The notes: a model not told the origin generated them from the sequence alone. A stretch of DNA of 62,075 bases from Stenotrophomonas_A sp036403795 (GCA_036403795.1 DASWQJ010000347.1:1-62075); one strand, 5' to 3'; shown: positions 1 through 8,870, counted from the first letter of the stretch. Numbers and translations: made by a program.

Positions 1-132
1 CTTGGCTGGGTGCAGCAGGTCGGCGTGGGCCCGGATCAGGTGCACGCCCAGGACAGTCAACTGTTCGGGGTGGGCGCCTTCCTGCTGGCTGCCACCGAAG
101 TCGCGCAACTCAACGCCCTTTCCCACCCTTGA
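1..132 (+). CDS. C-terminal end of a GH88/GH105-type unsaturated glucuronyl hydrolase (partial)
   Basis: The first 43 codons of the window are open in frame 1 and end at TGA 130-132. The peptide contains QLFGVGAFLLAATEV, which resembles the extreme C-terminus of GH88/GH105 unsaturated rhamnogalacturonyl/glucuronyl hydrolases; this alpha/alpha-barrel family commonly ends with such a helix. These enzymes hydrolyse the 4,5-unsaturated uronic acid left by polysaccharide lyases. The DUF4861 gene starts 10 bases downstream, a pairing common in pectin/uronate utilisation loci. The start and catalytic residues lie outside the window, so the assignment rests on a short tail plus context. Confidence 0.6.
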   Translation, partial: LGWVQQVGVGPDQVHAQDSQLFGVGAFLLAATEVAQLNALSHP

Positions 133-142
133 GCAGACACCG

Positions 143-1111
143 ATGACCGTTCGTGCCGCGTGGTGGGGACTTGGCTGGGGGCTGTCCTGCGTGCTGGGTA
201 CGGCAAATGCCGCAACGGCGGAGGCGGTAACGGCAGATCCAGCGAACGCAGATGCAATCACCGCCGATGCAATGACCGCTGATCCAGCGACCGCCGATGC
301 GCGTGTTGCGCGAGCCACCGTGCAGTTCGTACCGGAACGCATGGATGACCTGATGTGGGAAAACGACCGCATCGCCTTCCGTGTCTACGGCCCCGCGTTG
401 CAGAAAGCCGAGCCGCCTTCCGGCTCGGGCATCGACGTGTGGGTCAAGCGGGTACGCCATCCCTTCATGCACAACCAATTGCATGGCGGCCAGTACCACG
501 TCGATTCGGGCGAGGGGCTGGATTTCTACAACGTCGGCGGCTCTCGGGGTGCCGGTGGGCTGGGCATTTGGGACGACAACAAGCTGTGGGTGTCGCGCAA
601 CTTCAACGCGTACCGGATCCTTCACGATGGACCGGAATGCGCGGTGTTCGAACTCGATTACGCGCCGTGGCCGGTGGGCGTGGCGCGCAACGTCCGGGAG
701 CGTCGGCGGGTCAGCCTGGCGATGGGATCCCAGCTCAATCGCATCGAGAGCACGCTGTACTCCAACCGGCCCGACGAGCTGATCGTGGGCATCGGCCTCA
801 ATCGCCATGCCACGGTGGCCGGGCAGGGCGTGCTGACCCAGGATCGGGCCGCCGGGCTACTGGCCTATTGGGAACCGACCGACGCCCTGCACGGCACGAT
901 CGGCACGGCGGTGCTGGTGGATCCCCAGCGCGTGGTCGGTTTCCAGGACGATGCCGACAATCATCTCGTGCTGGTTCGCGTTCGTCCGGGCGAGCCGCTG
1001 GTGTATTTCCAGGGTGCGGTGTGGGATCGCGGCCTGGACCTTCATGACCGGCAGCAGTGGGAAGCCTATCTGCGGGCCTACCCCCGACAGGGCTGCGACG
1101 CCGACCGCTAG
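143..1111 (+). CDS. DUF4861 family secreted protein
   Basis: A 322-residue secreted protein. The start at 143 follows the upstream stop closely and opens with a signal peptide (MTVRAAWWGLGWGLSCVLGT, cleavage near NAA). Residues of about 22-55 form a low-complexity stretch built of degenerate T-A-D-P-A units. The remainder matches DUF4861: VWVKRVRHPFM, LDFYNVGGSRGAGGLGIWDDNKLWVSRNF, and a C-terminal YFQGAVWDRGLDL. The family has no firmly established reaction; it is recurrent in pectin and uronate utilisation loci, which fits the hydrolase tail just upstream. Role in oligouronide processing in the periplasm is inferred. The same frame is open upstream to base 2, but that extension overlaps the previous gene and carries no signal. 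Confidence 0.8.
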   Translation: MTVRAAWWGLGWGLSCVLGTANAATAEAVTADPANADAITADAMTADPATADARVARATVQFVPERMDDLMWENDRIAFRVYGPALQKAEPPSGSGIDVWVKRVRHPFMHNQLHGGQYHVDSGEGLDFYNVGGSRGAGGLGIWDDNKLWVSRNFNAYRILHDGPECAVFELDYAPWPVGVARNVRERRRVSLAMGSQLNRIESTLYSNRPDELIVGIGLNRHATVAGQGVLTQDRAAGLLAYWEPTDALHGTIGTAVLVDPQRVVGFQDDADNHLVLVRVRPGEPLVYFQGAVWDRGLDLHDRQQWEAYLRAYPRQGCDADR

Positions 1112-1518
1112 GCGCTTGCTTGCCAGCGATGCAGTGCCATGCCGGCCAGCATCGCGGCAACGAAAACCAGGATCGGCGGTTGCAGCGTCACCAGTGCCGC
1201 CACCGCAGGGCCCGGGCACAGACCCACCAGGCCCCATCCTGTGCCGAACAACCCCGCGCCGGTCAGCAGCCGCGCATCGATGCGACCGCGTGGCGGCACG
1301 TGGAAAACATCGCCAAGAAGCGGGGCAGGCAAGCACCGCTGCAGGCGGTAGGCCGTTGCCGACACCAACAGGGCGCCGCCCATGACCCAGGCCAAGGCTG
1401 GATCCCAGCGGCCCGCCACGTCGAGGAAGGCCAACACGCGCGCCGGATTGATCATGTCCGAGATGGCCAGGCCAACGCCGAACAGCATCCCGCACGCCAT
1501 GGCGATCCAACGGTTCAA
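1108..1518 (-). CDS. YeeE/YedE-type transporter, second small subunit (DUF6691-like)
   Basis: About 136 residues with four hydrophobic helices (MLFGVGLAISDMINPARVLAFLD, GGALLVSATAY, LLTGAGLFGTGWGLVGLCPGPAVAAL, ILVFVAAMLAGMAL). The DMINPARVLAFLD and GWGLVGLCPGPA motifs are typical of the second half of YeeE/YedE transporters, which take up thiosulfate or related sulfur compounds (PmpA/PmpB-type pairs). The proposed start is a TTG whose last two bases are in the stop of the upstream gene (TTGA overlap), indicating coupled translation; an ATG 7 codons in is the alternative. The end overlaps the stop of the DUF4861 gene by four bases, convergently. Confidence 0.8.
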   Translation of the reverse strand: MNRWIAMACGMLFGVGLAISDMINPARVLAFLDVAGRWDPALAWVMGGALLVSATAYRLQRCLPAPLLGDVFHVPPRGRIDARLLTGAGLFGTGWGLVGLCPGPAVAALVTLQPPILVFVAAMLAGMALHRWQASA

Positions 1519-1955
1519 GACAGCGCTCCCAGGACATGGCGGACGACGTACACGGTCGCCAATGCCGTGCCCATGAAAACGGCGGTGGCCACCATCGAGC
1601 GGGGCGACGCGCGCGACAGCCCGCACACGCCATGCCCGCTGGTGCAGCCCGATCCCAGCCGCGTCCCGTAGCCGACCAACAGCCCGCCCACGACCAGCAG
1701 CGGCCAGGACGTGGTCACGCTCACCGTGATTTCCCGCACCCACGATAGGGCGGCGAGCGTGCCCAGCCACAAGCCGAGTACGAACCAGATCGACGATGCC
1801 TGCGCGCCGCCGCGCGCCAGGCCGGTGGCCTGTGCCAGCAATCCAGAAATCCCGGCAATACGGCCGGATAGCAACAGGTACGTGCCAGCGGCCAGGCCGA
1901 TCAGCAACCCGCCGGCCAATGGCCAGATCCACGGCAAGGGAGCCAGTGCAGTCAT
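1515..1955 (-). CDS. YeeE/YedE-type transporter, first small subunit
   Basis: About 146 residues beginning MTALAPLPWIWPLAGGLLIG, with four membrane segments. It carries the conserved YGTRLGSGCTSGHGVCGLSR loop, whose cysteine is the thiosulfate-handling residue known from YeeE. It pairs with the overlapping downstream gene, so the transporter is split into two polypeptides, as in PmpA/PmpB. A clear ribosome binding site (GAGGA, about 8 bases upstream) selects this start over a longer Arg-rich extension. Substrate (thiosulfate or another sulfur species) is inferred from the family; no rhodanese or sulfur regulator is adjacent. Confidence 0.85.
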   Translation of the reverse strand: MTALAPLPWIWPLAGGLLIGLAAGTYLLLSGRIAGISGLLAQATGLARGGAQASSIWFVLGLWLGTLAALSWVREITVSVTTSWPLLVVGGLLVGYGTRLGSGCTSGHGVCGLSRASPRSMVATAVFMGTALATVYVVRHVLGALS

Positions 1956-2682
1956 GCGCAATTCCTCATCGCGGCGCCAGTGACACCGCGCGCGACGGCG
2001 GCGGGCCGCGCAGCGGGGCATCGAATGTCAATGGGGCGAAGTGTAACCGTCGCTGCCCTCGCGCCGAGCTGATGCGAGCCACCCACAGGATCATTCTCAT
2101 GTGGTGGCCACCTCTCATCGTCTCGCGCTTGGCGCCTTCGGTCGGAGGCCACGGGCGACCGGCCGGATCGCAACGGCCAGGTCGTCAAACCCAGCGAAAT
2201 TTCGACGATCCCTAACGGCCGCGTAACGCCAGCATTACGTTGGCTGAGCAAAAGACGGCGTCCGCCGGTGTCTTTGAAATTCCTGATAGAACGCGCCGCC
2301 GACGCGCGCAATAAAAGCAACCTGTCCCGCGAACGCCGCGCCTTGTCCCGAATCGGGAACCGCTCGGCATCACCACGCGGGAGGTGCAGGCGTTTACGTT
2401 TCCGGGCTCCGGGGTTGCATGCATTCCCGGCACCCGCCTCGAAAAGCAGTCGACACGACGGTTCGGACCTGTGGCGGATGATCGCGCGGGAGTGGCAGCA
2501 ACAGGATGTTCCAGAGGTCGCACAGTGAACAGAGACAGTTCGGCCACGGCCGTGGCGTTGTCGCGTCGTACGCCCACGATTGATTCGAACCCATGGGCCA
2601 TTGGCACCGGGCGATGTGCCAAGGCTTGCGACGCCTCCCACCACGCGTCCCATGCGACGGGCCTGTCGGCCGAGACACAGTC
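1956..2682. other. Long intergenic region ahead of the EPS locus
   Basis: 727 bases between the divergently transcribed sulfur transporter and the gumD-like gene. No open frame here looks like a protein: those present are Arg/Pro-rich and have no recognisable domain. The segment around 2215-2300 is less GC-rich than its surroundings and holds an inverted repeat (see separate entry). The region most likely holds the EPS operon promoter and a long leader; I could not identify a convincing sigma-70 promoter. Confidence 0.5.
2222..2239. promoter_or_regulatory. Inverted repeat upstream of the EPS operon
   Basis: CGTAACG, four bases, CATTACG: 7-base arms with one mismatch, centred about 450 bases before gumD. 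It sits in the most AT-rich part of the leader region, so it may be a regulator binding site for the EPS operon. No known consensus is matched. Confidence 0.3.
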
Positions 2683-4125
2683 ATGAGACTGCGCTTTCCC
2701 GAGAGCATCTTCGCCTTTGCGCGGCCCACTGCGCTGCGCTACACCACCCTGGGTGTGCGCCTGGGGCATTTCCTGATTGCCGCGGTGCCTGGCGTGCTGC
2801 TGGGTGTGACCACGGCCCGGTTGCCGTCGTCGGGCCTGGATCAGATCCTGGTGTTGTCGCTGGCCGCGGGCACCTTGTGCGTGCTTGTTTCCAACCTGTT
2901 CGGCCTGTACGGCTTCGACCTGCTCAGCAACCGATTGTTGATTGGTCGCACGCTGGCGGCCTGGACGGTGGCGTTCTGCCTGCCGTTGTTGGTGCCCCTG
3001 TCGGTCAACCTGGCCGTGCAGATGCCGCGCCACGGACTCACCACCTGGTACCTGGCCAGCCTGGCGCTGCTGCTGATCGGGCGATGGGTATTGCTGCAGT
3101 TTTTCCAACGGCGGGTGCGACGCGGCAAATTCATCCGCCGCTCGGCCATCTTCGGGATGAACGACAACGCCCTGCGCCTGGCGGACTACATGCTGGATCG
3201 CGCCGATGCCGGATCGGGCCTGGTCGGGTTCATCGACGATCGCCCACGCCATCTGTTCCCACCGCATCGATTGCCCTACCTGGGCGGCCTGGAGCACCTG
3301 GAAACCCTGGTGCGCGAAGGCCGCGTGGACCAGGTCCTGCTGGCGCATCCTGCCACGGCAGGCAAGCATTACCACGACTGTGTGCAGCGCCTGCGCCGAT
3401 GGCCGGTACAGGTCCTGCTTGCACCGGACATGAACCTGTTGCGGGCGCCGCAGCGCCGCATGACCTCGGTCTCGATGGCCGGTGCACCCATGTACGTGAT
3501 CGCCGAGCCACCGCTGCAAGGATGGGCATCGCTGATCAAGCGGACCGAAGACGTCGTGCTATCCGGCCTGGCCTTGCTGGTATTGGCGCCGCTGATGGTG
3601 CTGCTGGCGCTGGCGGTCAAGTTGGACTCGCGCGGGCCGGTGCTGTTCCGCCAGGCGCGCTACGGTTACAACCAGCGCCTCATCGGGGTCTACAAGTTCC
3701 GTTCGATGTACCACCACCTGCGCGACGAGCACGCCGACGTGCAGACCGCGCGCGATGATCCGCGGGTGACGCGGGTCGGCCGGTTCATACGCAAGACCAG
3801 CCTTGATGAGTTGCCGCAGCTGTTCAATGTGTTCAAGGGCAGCATGTCGATGGTCGGGCCGCGACCGCACGCCACGGCGACCAAGGCGGCCAACCTGCTG
3901 TTTGAAGATGCGGTGGAAGAATACGCGTCCCGCCATCGGGTCAAGCCTGGCATCACCGGCCTCGCGCAAGTCAACGGCTACCGCGGCGAGACCGACACGG
4001 TGGAGAAGATACAACGCCGGGTTGAGTTCGACCTTCAGTACATCGAAAGCTGGTCGCTGTGGATGGACCTGTCGATCCTGTTGCGCACGCTGCCGGCGGT
4101 GTTGTCTGCGCGCTCGGCGCATTGA
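2683..4125 (+). CDS. gumD: Undecaprenyl-phosphate glycosylphosphotransferase (GumD/WbaP family)
   Basis: A 480-residue membrane enzyme that transfers a hexose-1-phosphate (usually glucose) from a UDP-sugar to undecaprenyl phosphate, the first step of EPS repeat-unit assembly. Four N-terminal membrane segments (about residues 20-150), a CoA-binding-like middle domain (AIFGMNDNALRLADYML), a fifth membrane segment near 290, then the bacterial sugar transferase domain with KFRSMY (338-343), SLDELPQLFN (374-383) and GSMSMVGPRPHA. The C-terminus GITGLAQVNGYRGET and WSLWMDLSILLRT matches GumD closely, as does the length. The start at 2683 (MRLRFPESIF) gives a normal N-terminus; an upstream in-frame ATG at 2593 adds a non-membrane Arg/Pro-rich tail. 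Confidence 0.93.
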   Translation: MRLRFPESIFAFARPTALRYTTLGVRLGHFLIAAVPGVLLGVTTARLPSSGLDQILVLSLAAGTLCVLVSNLFGLYGFDLLSNRLLIGRTLAAWTVAFCLPLLVPLSVNLAVQMPRHGLTTWYLASLALLLIGRWVLLQFFQRRVRRGKFIRRSAIFGMNDNALRLADYMLDRADAGSGLVGFIDDRPRHLFPPHRLPYLGGLEHLETLVREGRVDQVLLAHPATAGKHYHDCVQRLRRWPVQVLLAPDMNLLRAPQRRMTSVSMAGAPMYVIAEPPLQGWASLIKRTEDVVLSGLALLVLAPLMVLLALAVKLDSRGPVLFRQARYGYNQRLIGVYKFRSMYHHLRDEHADVQTARDDPRVTRVGRFIRKTSLDELPQLFNVFKGSMSMVGPRPHATATKAANLLFEDAVEEYASRHRVKPGITGLAQVNGYRGETDTVEKIQRRVEFDLQYIESWSLWMDLSILLRTLPAVLSARSAH

Positions 4126-4199
4126 ACCGATGCAGTTTCCCGGTGGAGCCGGCGGGCAGGGTTCGTGACAATCGTGGTCGTTTGGCGGCATTACTCCCC

Positions 4200-4982
4200 A
4201 TGCATTCGATGAATCTCCATCAGGACAGGGCGCGCGCGGCCCTTCGCTTACTGCAGCACGTGTTGTCGTACATGCGACGCGCGAGCTTTCCCGCGATGCT
4301 TCTCACGGCAGTACTGGCAACCCTGCTCGCAGGTACCGCGGCTGCGCAGGACATCCCGGTTACCCAGGACGGTCGCGATGCGCGCAGCGAAGCGACGGAC
4401 GATTACCGGATCACCGCCGGAGATACGCTGGCGTTGAAGTTCTTCTATGTTCCGGAGTTGGACGAGACGGTCATCGTGCGCCCGGACGGCAAGGTGAACC
4501 TGCCGCTCATCGGTGCCATTGCAGCGGCGGAGTGGACGCCGGAGCAGTTCGCGCAGCGGTTGCGGGCGGCCTATGCGGGGGAGCTTCGCGATCCCGATGT
4601 GTCGGTGGAGATCGAAAAGGGCTTTGCCCGCCAGCAGGTATTCATCGGCGGAGAGGTGGGCCAGCCCGGCATGCAGTCGCTCACACCCGGCCTGACGCTG
4701 CTGCGCGCGCTCATTGTCGCCCAGGGCATGAACGACAGCGCCGCCCCCAATCGGGTGCTGATCCTGCGCCGCGATGCCAGCGGCAAGCCCCGCGTCATCG
4801 AAACCAACGTGGCCCGCCAGATGCGTGGCAAGGCCGTCGTCGACCCGGTGCTGCAACCGTTCGACGTCGTACTGGTGCCCCCGTCGCACATCTCACGCGT
4901 CAACCGATGGGTCGATCAGTACGTGCGCAAGAACCTGCCGATCAGCCTGTCTTACGACGTAAGCGGCGAGGTGGGCCTTTGA
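4200..4982 (+). CDS. gumB: Polysaccharide export protein (GumB/Wza family)
   Basis: Periplasmic/outer-membrane polysaccharide export protein. After the signal peptide comes the poly-export domain (YRITAGDTLALKFFYVPELDETVIVRPDGKVNLPLIG), then SLBB-like repeats (VFIGGEVGQPGMQSLTPGLTLLRAL; VDPVLQPFDVVLVPPS). The start is uncertain: ATG 4200 gives a 40-residue polar n-region, whereas ATG 4272 (MRRASFPAMLLTAVLATLLAGTAAAQ) gives a textbook signal peptide. Unlike Wza and Xanthomonas GumB, the signal region ends AGTAAAQ with no lipobox cysteine, so it is probably not lipidated. The stop overlaps the TTG start of the gumC-like gene (TTGA). Confidence 0.9.
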   Translation: MHSMNLHQDRARAALRLLQHVLSYMRRASFPAMLLTAVLATLLAGTAAAQDIPVTQDGRDARSEATDDYRITAGDTLALKFFYVPELDETVIVRPDGKVNLPLIGAIAAAEWTPEQFAQRLRAAYAGELRDPDVSVEIEKGFARQQVFIGGEVGQPGMQSLTPGLTLLRALIVAQGMNDSAAPNRVLILRRDASGKPRVIETNVARQMRGKAVVDPVLQPFDVVLVPPSHISRVNRWVDQYVRKNLPISLSYDVSGEVGL

Positions 4983-6460
4983 GCGCGGCCGCCGCCGGGA
5001 CCCCCACCGCGGCGTTTGCCGGACGCAGGCCGTTCGCGCTTCGCGAGATGCTCGAGATCCTGTTTCGGGATCGCTGGCGCATCGCGGGTGCCTTCATGGC
5101 CACCTTCGCAGTGTTCGTGATTGCCTCGTTCCTGGTGCCGCGCCATTTCACCTCCGACGCGAGCCTGTTGGTCCGGCTTGGCCAGGAATACGTCTACGTC
5201 GCCGAGGCCAGCGGGGCCGCGACCGCGGCGATGCCGATGTCTTTCAGTCGCGAGGAAACCTTGAGCGCGGAAACCGAGATCCTGTCGAGCCGCGAGGTCA
5301 TTCGGGGCGCCATCCAGCGGGTGGGGCTCAGCCGCCTCTATCCCCGGCTGGCAAAGGGCGACGGCGACCGCTCGGTCATGCTCGAGAAAGCGGTGGAACG
5401 AATCGGCAAGGACTTTTCCGCCGAATTGGTCGAGGACTCGACCGTGCTGCGGCTGAGCTTCCGCCATCCCGATCCCCGGCTCGCCCGGCAAGGGTTGCAT
5501 GCCTTGGTGGAAAGCTATCTGGAGCGACGTCGCATCGTGTTCTCGGATGTGCACGTGCGTTTTCTCGGTGAGCAGCTGGCGCAGGCCGGCCAGCGGCTGG
5601 CCGAGGCAGAGGCGGGCCTGGCGCAGTTCAAGCGCGAGCACGACATTGTCAATTACGAGCAACAGTTGAGCCTGCTGGTACAGCAGGCCAACGAGGTCGA
5701 ATTCCGCCTCAATGACAGTGGTCAACAAGTCGAAGCCGCCCGCGCCCGCGCCGGCAGGCTCAGGGAGTTGAGCAAGCAGGCTCCGGCCAACCGGGTCGTG
5801 TACAGCGAGTCCTTGGGTGATCCGCAAACGGCCAAGCAATTGCTCGACCTGCGGCTGAAAGAGCAGGCGCTGAGTGCCCGTTACCAGGACACCAACCCCC
5901 TGGTCCGGAACGCGCGGAAGGAGCTGGCTGCCGCGGAGTCGTTCCTGAGCCAGCAGAAGCGGGATCCCCCCAAGAATGTCCGCACGGCACGCAACCAGGT
6001 GCTGGAGCAGGCCGAGCTTGACCTGATGCGCGCTGCATCGGAGGAGTCCGCCCTGGCCGGTGGGCGCGATGCGATGCAAGTCCGGTTGCAGCAGATCCAG
6101 CAGCGGGCCGAAGCGCTGTCCGACCAGCAGGCGCATTTCAATGTGCTGGCCCTGCGACAGAAGCTGATGGAAGAGAGCTACGGCAACTATGCACGCAGGC
6201 TGGAGGGCGCACGCGTCGATGAGGCCCGCGGCCAGCGCGACCGCACCAACGTCAACGTGCTGCAGGACGCCAGTCAACCGAGGAAGTCCACGAGTGTTCG
6301 CAAGCCACTGCTGCTGGTCGGGCTGTTCTTCAGCGTAGGCATGGCGCTGGTGGTGGCATTCCTGTCCGAAGCCTTGCGTACCTGCTTCCAGTTGCCGGGG
6401 CAGTTGGAGCGCCAGCTGGGCATTCCGGTGTTGGCCTCGCTGCCCAGGAGAGACCGGTGA
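4979..6460 (+). CDS. gumC: Polysaccharide chain-length/co-polymerase protein (GumC/Wzz family, no kinase domain)
   Basis: A 493-residue inner-membrane co-polymerase controlling EPS chain length and coupling to the export channel. One membrane segment near residues 36-57 (AGAFMATFAVFVIASFLV), a Wzz domain, a long periplasmic coiled-coil region with GNVR-type helices (about 190-410), and a second membrane segment near 445-465 (LLLVGLFFSVGMALVVAFL). It ends right after that segment, so the cytoplasmic BY-kinase domain of Wzc/ExoP is absent, as in GumC of Xanthomonas; compare the kinase-like module on the GT26 gene downstream. The start is a TTG overlapping the gumB stop, the only start that avoids a long overlap. 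Its stop overlaps the next ATG (TGATG). Confidence 0.9.
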   Translation: MSAAAAGTPTAAFAGRRPFALREMLEILFRDRWRIAGAFMATFAVFVIASFLVPRHFTSDASLLVRLGQEYVYVAEASGAATAAMPMSFSREETLSAETEILSSREVIRGAIQRVGLSRLYPRLAKGDGDRSVMLEKAVERIGKDFSAELVEDSTVLRLSFRHPDPRLARQGLHALVESYLERRRIVFSDVHVRFLGEQLAQAGQRLAEAEAGLAQFKREHDIVNYEQQLSLLVQQANEVEFRLNDSGQQVEAARARAGRLRELSKQAPANRVVYSESLGDPQTAKQLLDLRLKEQALSARYQDTNPLVRNARKELAAAESFLSQQKRDPPKNVRTARNQVLEQAELDLMRAASEESALAGGRDAMQVRLQQIQQRAEALSDQQAHFNVLALRQKLMEESYGNYARRLEGARVDEARGQRDRTNVNVLQDASQPRKSTSVRKPLLLVGLFFSVGMALVVAFLSEALRTCFQLPGQLERQLGIPVLASLPRRDR

Positions 6461-7578
6461 TGGGACTGCTTGCGCGCTTGCTGGGTTTGCTCATTTGTTC
6501 GGTGGCCGCTCCGGCCGCCATGGCGGGCGAGTTCAAGCGGGGCGTCAATCTCAACCAATGGCTGGATACCTACGCCACCGGCGCGGTACCGGTGCAGTCG
6601 CTGCGTGACCTGCGCGCAGCGGGATTCGACCACGTTCGGCTTCCCGTCGATCCGGTCCAGTTGGGCTGGACGCCCAGGCGGGGCGCAGTCATGACCGACG
6701 TCTCCAAGCTGCTGTCGGCGATCGAGGTAATACGCTCGGCGGATCTGGATGTGATCGTCGACATGCATCCGGATCACGATACCCAGCAGATCATCGAAGT
6801 GGATCCGCAAGGCACCGAAGCGTTTCTCGGCTTGTGGTCATGGTTGGCCAAGCAGCTGCGGCGGACGCCGGCCGACGATGTGGCGATCGAGTTGCTCAAC
6901 GAGCCGCAGTACCAGGGAGTAGGCGGCGCCGTGCGCTGGGGTCGGTTCCAGAAACGGTTGCTGCGCACGGTGCGCGTGGTCCTGCCGCACCACACGGTGG
7001 TCATCACCGGTCGAAAGACCGGAACACTCGACGGCCTGATCGAGATCACGCCGGTCGACGACCCCAACGTGCTCTACAGCTTTCATTTCTACGCGCCCAG
7101 CATTTTTACCCATCAGGGCGCGACGTGGATGCGCAACGTCCCGTGGACCACGGCCGGCCATTGGCACGACATGCGCTATCCCGCGCAGCAGGCCCGCCGA
7201 CGCCAGCCCTGGATCGACCGTGGCGGCGACACGGAGCGGGGCATCGCCGAGATGAACCAGTACCTGCGCGATGACTGGTGCCGGGCGGAGATAGGCCAGA
7301 CCTGGGCTCCGCTGTTCGCCTGGGCGCGCCGCTATCCTGCCGCCCGGATTCGCCTGGGTGAGTTCGGCGTGATCCGCGCCAACGTGGAACCCATTTCGCG
7401 CTACCGCTGGCTGGCCGACGTGCGCACCGAAGCCGAGGCCAACGGCTGGGGCTGGACAATCTGGAACTACGCGTCGGACTTCGGCATCACCACCGGCAGC
7501 AACGTGGAAGGCCGACCGTCGGGCGATATCGATCCGGAAGCCACCACGGCACTGGGGCTGAAGGCGGCCCGCCGATGA
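6460..7578 (+). CDS. Secreted GH5 family endoglucanase-like glycoside hydrolase
   Basis: A 372-residue secreted enzyme with signal peptide MGLLARLLGLLICSVAAPAAMA and a GH5 (TIM-barrel cellulase A) domain. RGVNLNQWL and GFDHVRLPVD mark the barrel start; IELLNEP carries the acid/base Glu (E148) and RLGEFGV the nucleophile (E301). A good ribosome binding site (AGGAG) precedes the ATG, which overlaps the gumC stop. GH5 enzymes cut beta-1,4-glucans and related polymers. Inside an EPS operon such a hydrolase usually trims or clears polymer in the periplasm, as BcsZ does for cellulose. This suggests the EPS backbone contains beta-linked glucose, which is inference. Confidence 0.9.
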   Translation: MGLLARLLGLLICSVAAPAAMAGEFKRGVNLNQWLDTYATGAVPVQSLRDLRAAGFDHVRLPVDPVQLGWTPRRGAVMTDVSKLLSAIEVIRSADLDVIVDMHPDHDTQQIIEVDPQGTEAFLGLWSWLAKQLRRTPADDVAIELLNEPQYQGVGGAVRWGRFQKRLLRTVRVVLPHHTVVITGRKTGTLDGLIEITPVDDPNVLYSFHFYAPSIFTHQGATWMRNVPWTTAGHWHDMRYPAQQARRRQPWIDRGGDTERGIAEMNQYLRDDWCRAEIGQTWAPLFAWARRYPAARIRLGEFGVIRANVEPISRYRWLADVRTEAEANGWGWTIWNYASDFGITTGSNVEGRPSGDIDPEATTALGLKAARR

Positions 7579-8870
7579 ATGCCGGGCGGCTGCTGGCGGC
7601 GCACACGCATGACCGGGCACGCTGGGCCTACCGCTGCGCTTTGCTCGCCTTGGCTTGCCAGCTCACGGTGAGTGCGCCTGCGCTGACCGCGATGGGAATT
7701 CCTTATTCGCTTCCCTACGGCAGCTTCGTCTTCAAGTTTCATCCGGCGACCTACCTGATGTCGCTGGCCTTGCTGTTGTCGTTGCTGGCCGATGGCAACC
7801 CGGTGGTCGTCCTGGCGCAACGATTGCGCGACAACCCGCTGTTGATGAGCTACCTGGGCTGCATGGTGGCGGTATGCGGCTACGCATTGATGCGTCACGG
7901 CGGCTCTGGGGCGGCGTTCTATATCGATGCCTTGGTCATGCCTGCCATCGCCGTACTGGTACTGCTGCGGCTCGATGGCCAGCAACGGCGGCAGGCGCTG
8001 CGACTGATGTTTGGCTTGCTGCTGTTGAATGCCGTGATCGCGCTGGGTGAATCGGCGGCCGGGCGTTCTTTCATCCCGCTCAACATCAGCGGAAAGCTGT
8101 TGACGTTTGGAGGTGACTTTCGTGCCAGTGCGTTGCTTGGGCATCCGCTGGGAAATGGCCTGATCACCTGCGTCATGCTGCTGGCCATGCTCGACCTGCC
8201 GATGGCGGTGCCGGGCAAGCTGGCTGCCGTTGCGCTGTTCATGCTGGCGCTGCTCGCTTTTGGCGGTCGTGCCAGCGTGGTGTTGGGCACGGCCGCGCTG
8301 CTGGCGTTCGCTGCCCGCACCCTTTGGCGCGGACTGGGCCAGGGTCGTTATGGGTACCTGTCGATCGTAGGTGGGGTGGCCGCTTTCATTTTTGCCGGGC
8401 CCGTGCTGGCGGCCTTGCTGTGGAAAAGCGGCATCGGTGATCGGGTGTTCGACGGACTCCACCTGGACAACAGCGCGGCAGTGCGCCTGCGCATCTATGA
8501 CGTGTTCGACTACACCAGTCTCGCGGATCTGTTGTTTGGCCTCTCGCCCGCCCAGATCGTGGTCGTGTCCGCACAAATCGGCCTGGATCCCGCCTATGAG
8601 GCGATCGAAAACTTCTGGTTGCTGATGTTGCTCCAGTTGGGCGTGCCGATCTTTGCGCTCTTCGCTGGTGGGCTGTTCAGCGGACTGGCCTTGCTGTGGC
8701 GGATGAGTGGCGCGGGCGGACGCTGGGCATTGGTGGTGTTCGTGGCTACGGCCTCCACGACCAATTCGCTGGCCTCCAAGACGGCCGCGCTCACGATGCT
8801 TTTCTCGATTCTTTTCTGTGTTGCAGCAACCGGGTGGCGGTTCGCGCCGACACCCAGGACTTGTTTATGA
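7575..8870 (+). CDS. VpsF-like polysaccharide polymerase (Wzy/O-antigen ligase-like)
   Basis: A 431-residue integral membrane protein with about ten to twelve hydrophobic helices and a large loop around GDRVFDGLHLDNSAAVRLRIYDVF, the kind of periplasmic loop seen in Wzy/WaaL/VpsF proteins. It likely polymerises EPS repeat units on the periplasmic side, the job done by GumE in xanthan synthesis, to which it is not obviously similar. It begins with an ATGA overlap with the GH5 gene and ends with an ATGA overlap with the GT4 gene. Confidence 0.8.
   Translation: MNAGRLLAAHTHDRARWAYRCALLALACQLTVSAPALTAMGIPYSLPYGSFVFKFHPATYLMSLALLLSLLADGNPVVVLAQRLRDNPLLMSYLGCMVAVCGYALMRHGGSGAAFYIDALVMPAIAVLVLLRLDGQQRRQALRLMFGLLLLNAVIALGESAAGRSFIPLNISGKLLTFGGDFRASALLGHPLGNGLITCVMLLAMLDLPMAVPGKLAAVALFMLALLAFGGRASVVLGTAALLAFAARTLWRGLGQGRYGYLSIVGGVAAFIFAGPVLAALLWKSGIGDRVFDGLHLDNSAAVRLRIYDVFDYTSLADLLFGLSPAQIVVVSAQIGLDPAYEAIENFWLLMLLQLGVPIFALFAGGLFSGLALLWRMSGAGGRWALVVFVATASTTNSLASKTAALTMLFSILFCVAATGWRFAPTPRTCL

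Noticed and set aside
2212..3519. 435-codon open frame on the minus strand opposite the gumD-like gene
   Set aside because: Gln/Arg/His-rich with no domain; it is the antisense shadow of a well-supported gene in GC-rich DNA.
4952..6277. 441-codon minus-strand frame opposite the gumC-like gene
   Set aside because: No recognisable family and antisense to a clear Wzz-type gene.
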